A stretch of DNA of 5,626 nucleotides from Desulfobacteraceae bacterium (GCA_023140455.1 JAGLLQ010000328.1:1-5626), one strand, 5' to 3'. Numbered from the stretch's first letter, positions 1-4,912 are shown. Made by a program: numbers and translations. Notes: generated from the sequence alone by a model not told the origin.

Positions 1-717
1 GTTTAAAGTATTTAATGATTGTATTGGTTCTTCAAAGCACAGGTCTTTGGCTTCAGCTGCCAGAACACGGGATTCGGCTTTTCTTGCACGTTTCCGTTGC
101 TTTTCAAGTTCTTTCATCTCTTCCTGCTGGCTGGTATGAACAAAGCGGGAAACAATATCCGTGATCTGTGGTGTTTTCTGGTGCGCCTTGGTTATGGTTT
201 CCTGAACACCAAGCAGTTCCTGACCTCGAAGCAGGCCAAATGCTTCTCCATTTGACTGCCAGCGATCCGCCCTTTGTTCAAGTCGTCTTAAAAGTGATTT
301 CCAGTCATAATCCGTCTTGACGGCCGCGGCAATTTCCATGATCACTTGCGAAAATTCCAGCTCATGGACCCAGATATAATTACCAACGGACAATTCATCC
401 GGGACCCTGAGTTTCATTTCTTTCCATTCAGACGGTGAAACAGGCTCAACTACGACCGGTATAAGAGTTTTGCCGAAATCAACGGCAAATTGGTATTCTT
501 GAAGACAGATTTCAGATTCGGTCCAGTCTTTGTTCAGAAGGACAACAAAATTACCAGCATCCAGTATCCCTTCACGAAGGGCGTTATGCCATTTTTCAGC
601 AGGCCCGATATTTAAACGGTCTATCCAGCATGTGATTTCATTCTTTCCCAACTCTCCAGTAATGCTATCGGCCATCTTGCATTGCGATCTTGCGTATGAA
701 ATAAAGATGTCAGTCAT
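1..717 (-). CDS. TIR-domain protein, probable TIR-WD40/STAND-type defence protein (C-terminus beyond window)
   Basis: The frame is open from the ATG at 717-715 to base 1 (239 codons, no stop), so the gene is cut by the window edge. It begins MTDIFISYAR, the typical first strand of a TIR domain. The BB-loop region WIDRLNIGP (about residues 31-39) and the SEICLQEY motif follow, with Glu74 the expected NAD-hydrolase glutamate. The TIR domain spans roughly residues 1-130. It is followed by a linker (LLRRLEQRADRW, LLRGQEL, then a charged helix QEEMKELEKQRKRARKAE and RVLAAEAKDL) like the segment between TIR and WD40 or other repeats in large bacterial conflict proteins. Many bacterial TIR domains cleave NAD+ or make signalling nucleotides during phage infection. 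GGAAG 4 bases upstream favours this start; an in-frame ATG at 732 lacks an RBS. The segment is visibly richer in G+C than the right half of the window. The TIR assignment is strong; WD40 coupling is inferred. Confidence 0.88.
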   Translation of the reverse strand, partial: MTDIFISYARSQCKMADSITGELGKNEITCWIDRLNIGPAEKWHNALREGILDAGNFVVLLNKDWTESEICLQEYQFAVDFGKTLIPVVVEPVSPSEWKEMKLRVPDELSVGNYIWVHELEFSQVIMEIAAAVKTDYDWKSLLRRLEQRADRWQSNGEAFGLLRGQELLGVQETITKAHQKTPQITDIVSRFVHTSQQEEMKELEKQRKRARKAESRVLAAEAKDLCFEEPIQSLNTLN

Positions 718-730
718 GAGACTTCCATTC

Positions 731-748
731 ATGTTCTATAAAGAACAT
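731..748. repeat. Perfect inverted repeat at the start of the TIR cassette
   Basis: ATGTTCT and AGAACAT form a 7-bp perfect stem around a 4-base loop. One arm contains the GTT core of the neighbouring attC and the other lies 14 bases upstream of the TIR start codon. It could be an RNA hairpin in the leader, an operator, or chance. It does not match the spacing of a LexA box. Confidence 0.45.
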
Positions 749-788
749 CTAAATCACCGGCTTGCCCGGTGCATTTGACTTGTTGAAA
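740..788 (-). other. attC site of cassette 4 (short form)
   Basis: Read on the minus strand, R'' is TTTCAAC and R' is GTTCTTT; only the AAC/GTT cores fit the consensus. Between them the arms pair as AAAT then CACCGG against CCGGTG then ATTT, with one extrahelical G and an unpaired central spacer (AAGTC against ATCT). The loop is 5 bases (GCAAG). This R-spacer-L layout with an extra base is the signature of attC, whose folded single strand IntI recombines. The CACCGG arm is shared with the sites at 2069-2188 and 2730-2779. The last 13 codons and the stop of the adjacent gene lie inside it. Confidence 0.7.
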
Positions 789-1258
789 TCAAGTATCCTA
801 TCTTCTGGGTTCAAAGTAATTTTTATAGTTTCATATAGCGTGATCATCCATTGAGGTTCGTATCTAAGAGCAAATTTAGTTGTGATCGTCCCTAAGTCAT
901 GGGCATATTGTGTGTGTAAGAGACTTTTACGGGAAACGATAACCGGTTCGTCTACCATTGGAAATTGATCCGCAGCAATATCAATTACAATGTCGTTGTG
1001 TTCTAACCAATGATGAGAACCGTACCAATGGTTTCCATCTTCAATTTGCCCGCAGCGCTCCAAGAGGGGGTTAATTTGAATCTCCTCCACAAGAAAAATA
1101 CCAAGAAGAGTGCAGGCTTCTGAGCAAGAACCATGTGGAAACTCATCCATTCGAAGATAACCTTCTCTCCCGACTGCTGTCTCCGATAAGTCTGCTTGTT
1201 CAATAGCTTTGCGAAAGTTGTTGGCAATATGGATAAGTTTTTTCTCTATTGTTCTCAT
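749..1258 (-). CDS. Small papain/transglutaminase-like cysteine enzyme, function unknown
   Basis: This 169-residue protein has no signal peptide or membrane segment. The motif FPHGSCSEACTLLG (about residues 40-53) places a candidate nucleophile, Cys45 (or Cys49), at the start of a helix. SHHWLEHND (81-89) supplies His82 or His83, and IVIDIAADQF (90-99) supplies Asp93 or Asp97. The order Cys, His-x-Trp-Leu, then Asp in a strand is that of papain-like/transglutaminase-fold hydrolases, and I recall small uncharacterised bacterial proteins with the same G-x-C and D-x-x-x-DQF motifs. Peptidase, deamidase or acyltransferase activity is possible; the substrate is unknown. The ATG lies 18 bases after the stop of the phospholipase-like gene, with only a weak A-rich leader, so it is probably translated from a shared mRNA. 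Its C-terminus runs through the attC site. Confidence 0.75.
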   Translation of the reverse strand: MRTIEKKLIHIANNFRKAIEQADLSETAVGREGYLRMDEFPHGSCSEACTLLGIFLVEEIQINPLLERCGQIEDGNHWYGSHHWLEHNDIVIDIAADQFPMVDEPVIVSRKSLLHTQYAHDLGTITTKFALRYEPQWMITLYETIKITLNPEDRILDFNKSNAPGKPVI

Positions 1259-1276
1259 AGATTTTTTTTCAAATTA

Positions 1277-2014
1277 TTAAATCAGCGGTTGCATTGACCA
1301 TTTTCTTTCGGCCATTTCTGTCTTAAGCAATATAATGTGCCAAACATTTGTCGTGTGATACACAGCACTGCTTACTGTTTGGGATGCCATATCAATTATT
1401 GATTGTTCATCATTTTTTTTATAGATCCTGTATAGATTAAGAAAATTGTTATTATAAGTTTCTTTAGCTATCTTCCAAAAATATTTATCAGATATTTTGA
1501 TGGTAGTTGGCTTTGAAATATTTATGATCGATTTGTTTTGGAAACGCAAAATATCTCTTTCAACTTTATTGTGGAATTTGGACAATGAGAGATAACCCAA
1601 ATTGTTAATATCAATATTATGACCGACATGAACAGGAGAGCATAAATCAGCAATATGATGACTTACGACCCCTAAGAACATACCAAGATTTTCTAAAAAC
1701 TCTACTTCATTATAAGCGCCATCTAAATCTCCATTCAAATAATCATTAATAAACGAAATAGAACCCTCGGTATGATCGGATGCCCTTGTTATACAGCCAT
1801 GATTTTTGCTGTCATTACTATCGACATAGCATCTATGGACGAGTTGTTTTGATTTAGAACCTGGTTTGATAGGTTCCCACATAATTCTAAATTCGTCTGA
1901 TAAGGTTGCACCCGATTCAATACCACCCCATCTGGGGAACAAAATATGCCTCGCTGTTTGACTGAGAAATACTAATGAAAGATTTGCTATGAATATGTGG
2001 GTTTTACCAAGCAT
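1277..2014 (-). CDS. Zinc-dependent phospholipase C-like protein
   Basis: This 245-residue protein matches the metal-ligand pattern of bacterial zinc-dependent phospholipases C (family of the Bacillus cereus and Clostridium alpha-toxin enzymes). H119-x3-D123 and H129 sit in SHHIADLCSPVHVGH, and H148-x3-E152 in FHNKVE. The spacings HxxxD, D+6 H and HxxxE are those of the B. cereus enzyme; only the D-H to HxxxE gap is a few residues longer. Upstream elements RWGGIESGATLSDEFR (28-43) and HRCYVDS (60-66), with His6, can supply the remaining ligands. Such enzymes hydrolyse phospholipid head groups at a trinuclear zinc site. There is no convincing signal peptide, so it may act inside the cell, or on another phosphoester. 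No clear Shine-Dalgarno precedes the ATG. It is the first gene of a two-gene cassette, just upstream of the cysteine-enzyme gene. Confidence 0.75.
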   Translation of the reverse strand: MLGKTHIFIANLSLVFLSQTARHILFPRWGGIESGATLSDEFRIMWEPIKPGSKSKQLVHRCYVDSNDSKNHGCITRASDHTEGSISFINDYLNGDLDGAYNEVEFLENLGMFLGVVSHHIADLCSPVHVGHNIDINNLGYLSLSKFHNKVERDILRFQNKSIINISKPTTIKISDKYFWKIAKETYNNNFLNLYRIYKKNDEQSIIDMASQTVSSAVYHTTNVWHIILLKTEMAERKWSMQPLI

Positions 2015-2056
2015 AAATAATTTTCGATTTTTTAATATTCAATATCTACAGTTTTC

Positions 2057-2081
2057 AGGCGTAGTCGCTGTGAACGCCTGT
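2057..2081. repeat. Inverted repeat across the cassette 3/4 crossover
   Basis: CAGGCGT and ACGCCTG form a perfect 7-bp GC-rich stem with an 11-base loop. The arm at 2075-2081 includes the G of the attC R' GTT, and the other arm lies inside cassette 4. It may be a leader hairpin of the phospholipase-like gene or an accessory recombination structure. Confidence 0.4.
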
Positions 2082-2188
2082 ATCACCGGACGCTTAGCTG
2101 AATTTTGTATTAAAGTTGATGCCACCAAGATCACAGTATCTGCGCTATCGAAAATGCCGATGCGTTCCGGTGAATACTAATGTTAGAT
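2069..2188 (-). other. attC site of cassette 3 (long form, about 120 bases)
   Basis: On the minus strand R'' is ATCTAAC, a consensus RYYYAAC box, and R' is GTTCACA, of which only GTT fits. Internal arms pair as GTAT, CACCGG, (A), ACGC against GCGT, CCGGTG, ATAC, with single extrahelical bases and a four-base unpaired spacer next to each core. The loop is about 68 bases (2094-2161), so the site resembles long attC sites such as the Vibrio VCR. Its R'' box matches the start box of cassette 3 (GTTAGAC at 2736-2730) in 6 of 7 positions. The site begins just past the stop codon of the methyltransferase gene. Confidence 0.8.
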
Positions 2189-2189
2189 A

Positions 2190-2714
2190 TTATTTGTTAC
2201 GTTTTATTATTCGTGGTATAAGCATAGGTATTTCTGATTTATATTTTTCATATTCTTTTCCAAATATCTCTATGAGTAGTTTTTCTTCATGTTTGCATAG
2301 ATAAATGTAAAACAAAATAACACCTACCCAGGTAAATGCTGCAATTAGTGAAAAAGAGAATATTAGTAATACAGGGTAAAACAAAATAGCTCCGAGATAA
2401 ATGGGGTGTCGCACAATACTAAAAACTCCTTTTCGAATAACAATTGGTTCTTCTCTTACTTCAGCAAAAACGATGGTTAATCCTTGTTTCGCTAAATATA
2501 TGCCGATAGATAAAACAATGATTGCTAAAGGAATTCTTATGTAAAGTGAGATATAATCAGAAGTCAAAATTGAATATTTTATAAAAAAGGAATCAGTTAT
2601 CCACACAATTAGAAATATTAATAGAAAGATGACTTGTCCTATATCACCAAAAGTATGCTCCCCCGCAAGATCGTTTCTGTTTTCATGTTTTTTGAATATT
2701 TTTTCTTTTTCCAT
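2190..2714 (-). CDS. ICMT/PEMT-family integral membrane methyltransferase
   Basis: This 174-residue protein has about four hydrophobic segments (near residues 27-48, 58-80, 104-121 and 123-140). It carries the C-terminal hallmark of the isoprenylcysteine carboxyl methyltransferase/phospholipid methyltransferase superfamily: VRHPIYLG (101-108), paired glutamates E143-E144, FGKEYEKY (151-158) and a final IPMLIPR. In this superfamily the C-terminal part binds S-adenosylmethionine and methylates a membrane-embedded acceptor. Bacterial members act on lipids, quinone-like compounds or unknown small molecules, and the acceptor cannot be read from sequence. Length and motifs look intact. AAGGA six bases before the ATG supports the start, which lies only 15 bases from the cassette boundary GTTAGAC. 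It is the only gene in its cassette. Confidence 0.85.
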   Translation of the reverse strand: MEKEKIFKKHENRNDLAGEHTFGDIGQVIFLLIFLIVWITDSFFIKYSILTSDYISLYIRIPLAIIVLSIGIYLAKQGLTIVFAEVREEPIVIRKGVFSIVRHPIYLGAILFYPVLLIFSFSLIAAFTWVGVILFYIYLCKHEEKLLIEIFGKEYEKYKSEIPMLIPRIIKRNK

Positions 2715-2729
2715 TTGATTCCTTATTTT

Positions 2730-2779
2730 GTCTAACTCATGATGATCACCGGTTTATCCTGTGCATTATTTTGTTATTA
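2730..2779 (-). other. attC site of cassette 2 (short form)
   Basis: On the minus strand R' is GTTAGAC, a perfect GTTRRRY box, and R'' is TAATAAC. The arms pair as AAC, AT, ATG, CACAGG against CCGGTG, (AT), CAT, AT, GTT. Two bases are extrahelical in the right arm, there is one A/G mismatch, and the loop is five bases (ATAAA). The arm sequence is a near copy of the site at 740-788: ATCACCGG and GTGCAT occur in both at the same spacing. Confidence 0.78.
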
Positions 2780-2789
2780 AAATTTTGCA

Positions 2790-2819
2790 ACAAAAGTCAA
2801 AAGCCGATTTGACCCTTGT
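2790..2819 (-). terminator. Hairpin after the cassette 2 gene, possible weak terminator or mRNA 3' stabiliser
   Basis: As minus-strand RNA, ACAAGGGUCAAA pairs over all 12 positions with UUUGACUUUUGU, including two G-U wobbles, around a six-base loop. On the plus strand the same positions give two A-C mismatches, so the structure suits the transcript of the leftward gene, whose stop is 30 bases upstream. No long U tract follows, so intrinsic termination is doubtful. Confidence 0.35.
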
Positions 2820-2849
2820 CCTAAAATCTAATTATTCAAAAAACAGAAG

Positions 2850-3821
2850 TTATTCATCTTCAATAAATTTATGTGCTTCCACTGGTTTATTTTCCTCTGT
2901 TGTAGGAGCGACTGATGGTATTTTAATATCGGCGCATATTTTTGAATCATAGATTTTCAGATTAGACAATAGCTCTTTGCACCTCAATTTTGTTTCGATG
3001 TCCGCTTGTTTTATAAAATTTTCAATAGCAGTTTCTACATGTAATGCAGGGCCACTTCCAAAGACTTGATATATCTGTCCATTATGCCATTTCTTTAAAG
3101 TGATATTTTGATTTATTAACATACCAGAAATCAACTCTCCCAATTTCTGACTCGATGCTTCTATATCTGATTGGGGAATGTTTAACGTAATTACTTTATT
3201 AATTATTGATGCAAACACAGAAATTTCATTAAGATAGATGTCGAAAAGACGGCCTGCCAGTGAACCAGTTGGGAGGTCAAATCCTCTCCTCCCTTCTTCG
3301 TCAAAAGCTTTACTGATGTCTGGCGACAGAGTAGTTCTTTGATGGATCGTATAATTATTTCCAACAATTTCTTTAATATTGTCGAGCAATTTATCCTGAT
3401 CTATGGATAGAGATGTTTGGCAAAGCACGTTTCTTACTGGAATTGTATGTTTCAATGGTACATATTGAAAAGTGTTCGACTTTTGAATCTTAGAAAGGCT
3501 GAAGTTTTTGTATAAATAAGTTTTGTAAAGAGCGAAAATTTCATATTCTTGCCTCATGCCTTTGATTGCTTTTTTGTCAATTTTAAAAGTAATTTTTTGA
3601 TCAGGAATGAGTTTTTGATTTTTAAAAATTTTACTTTCGCTAATACTAATAGAATTACCAGTGCTTATGGGAATTGGAGGTGTAACTGATAGACAGACTA
3701 ATTCGACTGTAAATTCGCTTTTATTATGTACAATAAGGGTATGAATTATCTCGCCATCCATATTAATTTCGACAGAGACATATATTTTTTGGGCGAAGAT
3801 TTTTATTAAGGGTTCATACAT
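2850..3821 (-). CDS. Hypothetical protein of 323 residues, unrecognised family
   Basis: The frame is open from an ATG at 3875, but that codon sits inside the attC R' box and has no RBS. The ATG at 3821 (MYEPLIKIFAQ) is preceded by an AGAGAAAG stretch at suitable distance and is preferred, giving 323 residues. The first 110 or so residues alternate short hydrophobic and polar stretches, as in a beta-sandwich (IYVSVEINMDG, HTLIVHNKSEFTVELVCLSV). The rest is mixed and mainly helical, including LSPDISKAFDEEGRRGFDL, a long helix near SQKLGELISGML, and HVETAIENFIKQ. It has no signal peptide, membrane segment or recognisable catalytic motif. It ends in an acidic tail (EENKPVEAHKFIEDE). It is the sole gene of its cassette, so whatever it does is probably self-contained. 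Confidence 0.7.
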   Translation of the reverse strand: MYEPLIKIFAQKIYVSVEINMDGEIIHTLIVHNKSEFTVELVCLSVTPPIPISTGNSISISESKIFKNQKLIPDQKITFKIDKKAIKGMRQEYEIFALYKTYLYKNFSLSKIQKSNTFQYVPLKHTIPVRNVLCQTSLSIDQDKLLDNIKEIVGNNYTIHQRTTLSPDISKAFDEEGRRGFDLPTGSLAGRLFDIYLNEISVFASIINKVITLNIPQSDIEASSQKLGELISGMLINQNITLKKWHNGQIYQVFGSGPALHVETAIENFIKQADIETKLRCKELLSNLKIYDSKICADIKIPSVAPTTEENKPVEAHKFIEDE

Positions 3822-3866
3822 AATTATACTTTCTCTATTAAAGCATTTGTTCAGTTCACTGCATCG

Positions 3867-3936
3867 TTTAAACATAATGCGGGCTGCTCAGGGGCGCGCG
3901 GCGTTTTGCACGTCCCTTGCAGTAGCAAGGTTATGC
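3867..3936 (-). other. attC site of cassette 1 (GC-rich, different from the others)
   Basis: On the minus strand R'' is GCATAAC (3936-3930) and R' is GTTTAAA (3873-3867). Arms pair as TGC, CTGC and a nine-position stem GGGACGTGC against GCGCGCCCC (one mismatch, one G-T), with unpaired spacers near the cores and an eight-base loop. It lacks the CACCGG arm of the other three sites and is much richer in G+C than the flanking genes. R'' is the exact complement of GTTATGC at the start of the same cassette (4555-4549), the expected relation. A second small hairpin (CCTTGC, TACT, GCAAGG) lies inside the left arm. Confidence 0.75.
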
Positions 3937-3940
3937 AATG

Positions 3941-4516
3941 CTAATTTACGACGATTGCTGTTTGCCAATATTGTGCAATATTCTGAAATGGTATAGGCTG
4001 CGTAAAAAAGGACATTGGATCATTTATTAGAAGCATCGGCTGAATTCCAAATTGAGTAGGTACCCATTGCATTCCTCTTATTACAACGACATGTCCACTG
4101 TTTGGAGATGATTTAACAGCCATAATAATTGGCCGTCCAGAAACTAATGTATTATAAACAACCATGGGGTTTGCTGGAGGCTGTATGGAAGAAAACTTAC
4201 CTCCGAATCGGGCGATCAACCATTGAATTTGTTGGAGATGACCAGTAACCAAACATTGTTGGGGAAAAGGATTTTGGCAACAGAAATTAGGGTTTGCTTT
4301 ATTCGCCATTGCCACTAATGCACATTGAGGTGGGGTACCATGAGGGCCTTTGAGAGGTAGAATAAGTTGCTGAGCTACTGCCACCCAACACCAAACGGGA
4401 GTTTCTTGAGGGATATTTTGTATCCCTAAATCTATTGGTGGCGGGTAGTTTTGAGCATTAGCAATATTTACCATAAACACCAGAATTAAAACCTGTAAGA
4501 TTTGAATAAATTTCAT
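3941..4516 (-). CDS. Exported papain-like cysteine peptidase (C39/C70-like)
   Basis: The ATG at 4516 follows AAGGAG at ideal spacing. An in-frame ATG at 4531 is part of the leader that carries this RBS, so it is rejected. The 191-residue product starts with a Sec signal peptide (MKFIQILQVLILVFMVNIANA, cleavage expected after residue 21) and has no lipobox. The mature protein has Q37 and C43 in PQETPVWCWVAVAQQ, H142 in SGHVVVIRG and N165-D166 in LLINDPM, the Gln-Cys-His-Asn/Asp arrangement of papain-fold peptidases of the C39 and AvrRpt2 (C70) type. Extra cysteines (65, 79, 80, 88) could form disulfides in the periplasm or outside. It is the first cassette after attI, so best placed for expression. 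A secreted toxin, bacteriocin-type peptidase or scavenging enzyme are all possible. Confidence 0.82.
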   Translation of the reverse strand: MKFIQILQVLILVFMVNIANAQNYPPPIDLGIQNIPQETPVWCWVAVAQQLILPLKGPHGTPPQCALVAMANKANPNFCCQNPFPQQCLVTGHLQQIQWLIARFGGKFSSIQPPANPMVVYNTLVSGRPIIMAVKSSPNSGHVVVIRGMQWVPTQFGIQPMLLINDPMSFFTQPIPFQNIAQYWQTAIVVN

Positions 4517-4542
4517 ATTATCTCCTTTCAATGATGCCTTTC

Positions 4543-4571
4543 AACTATGCATAACAAGTAATTACATAGTT
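4543..4571. repeat. Inverted repeat flanking the attI/cassette 1 crossover
   Basis: AACTATG (4543-4549) and CATAGTT (4565-4571) are perfect 7-bp inverted copies around 15 bases that contain the GTT crossover core (4555-4553) and the palindrome GTAATTAC (4558-4565). One arm lies in the cassette and one in attI. The arms could be paired integrase-binding boxes. Confidence 0.45.
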
Positions 4572-4601
4572 TCTATATATCATTCAATAATAAAAATTAA
4601 T

Positions 4602-4630
4602 TTGACATTATATAGTATTTATTTTACTGT
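4602..4630 (+). promoter_or_regulatory. Candidate integrase promoter
   Basis: A perfect -35 hexamer TTGACA (4602-4607) is followed after 17 bases by TACTGT (4625-4630), a poor -10 with 3 of 6 matches. It would transcribe the small ORF and integrase with a leader of about 45 bases that includes the inverted repeat at 4642-4665. The -10 is the weak part of this call. Confidence 0.4.
4607..4612 (-). promoter_or_regulatory. Candidate -10 of a cassette promoter (Pc)
   Basis: The minus strand reads TATAAT, a perfect -10, within TACTATATAAT. No good -35 lies 16-18 bases upstream. It points towards cassette 1, whose start codon is about 90 bases away, and overlaps the integrase -35 by one base, so the two promoters would compete for polymerase. 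Confidence 0.35.
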
Positions 4631-4641
4631 TTTCTAACTGT

Positions 4642-4665
4642 ATATCATTAATTTTTTAATGATAT
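4642..4665. repeat. Perfect 10-bp inverted repeat upstream of the integrase operon
   Basis: ATATCATTAA and TTAATGATAT flank a TTTT loop. The element ends six bases before the GAGG-type RBS of the small ORF. It can act as a dyad-symmetric operator or as a hairpin in the integrase leader RNA. The half-site ATATCATT recurs at 4577-4584. Confidence 0.6.
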
Positions 4666-4681
4666 TAAACACGAGGATATC

Positions 4682-4912
4682 ATGATGATTCAAATACAAA
4701 AACAATTAATACAGCAGTATGATGCTTTGTTGGAAAAAGAAAATATTTCATTTGATAAACGAGATTATTATAAAAAGTGGTTAAGATATTACCTTGATTT
4801 TTGCAATAAGTATAATCATGATCCAAAAAAAGCTGATAGTTTACCCGGGTTTATCAATAAGCTGAGAGATAAAAAACAATCTAAATTGCAACAAGGGCAA
4901 GCTAATGTCTGA
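4682..4912 (+). CDS. Small protein resembling a detached N-terminal SAM-like DNA-binding domain of the integrase
   Basis: The 76-residue product starts at ATGATG after CGAGGATATC (GAGG, good spacing). The central part, RDYYKKWLRYYLDFCNKYNHD (about residues 27-47), then LPGFINKLRDKKQS and LQQGQA, looks like the helical core-binding (SAM-like) domain at the N-terminus of tyrosine recombinases. From memory, some long IntI-like integrases of environmental bacteria carry such an extra domain in front of the usual one, in a single chain. Here it is a separate ORF whose stop overlaps the integrase start by 8 bases (ATGTCTGA). It could be a stable partner subunit translated by coupling, the first half of a +1 frameshift product, or debris of a frameshift mutation. 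It has no catalytic residues. Confidence 0.7.
   Translation: MMIQIQKQLIQQYDALLEKENISFDKRDYYKKWLRYYLDFCNKYNHDPKKADSLPGFINKLRDKKQSKLQQGQANV

Larger units (their letters stand above)
4549..4641 (-). other. attI-like primary insertion site (right limit approximate)
   Basis: The region between the integrase leader and cassette 1 is where new cassettes are inserted in integrons. Its boundary is the minus-strand core GTTATGC (4555-4549), with the predicted crossover between G4555 and T4554. A further GTTAGAA box lies at 4638-4632 on the minus strand and could be an accessory integrase-binding site. No strong palindrome comparable to attC is present, as expected of attI. The outer limit cannot be set from sequence. 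Confidence 0.6.

Noticed and set aside
19..778. Plus-strand frames at 19-255 and 530-778
   Set aside because: They are antisense to the TIR gene and its attC, and their products look like the complement of coding sequence.
1003..1227. 74-residue minus-strand frame
   Set aside because: It lies inside the cysteine-enzyme gene in another frame, with no RBS or recognisable motif.
1989..2304. Plus-strand frames at 1989-2180 and 2116-2304
   Set aside because: They cross an attC site and run antisense to the methyltransferase gene; no RBS or protein-like pattern supports them.
2761..2952. Plus-strand frame of 63 residues
   Set aside because: It begins in an attC site and runs antisense to the end of the cassette 2 gene.
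3822..3875. Eighteen-codon N-terminal extension of the cassette 2 protein from the ATG at 3875
   Set aside because: That ATG overlaps the attC R' box and has no RBS; the downstream ATG at 3821 has a purine-rich leader.
740..3936. CRISPR array, suggested by the repeated ATCACCGG motif
   Set aside because: The copies are hundreds to thousands of bases apart at gene boundaries and belong to attC arms; there are no regular spacers.
4625..4646. Possible LexA (SOS) box near TACTGT and ACTGTA upstream of the integrase
   Set aside because: The two ACTGT copies are in direct, not inverted, orientation, and no ACAG half-site follows CTGT after eight bases. SOS control is not supported by this sequence.
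4871..4877. AAAAAAC heptamer in the small ORF as a programmed -1 frameshift site
   Set aside because: In the reading frame it is AAA AAA C, not A AAA AAC, and the integrase frame needs +1, not -1.
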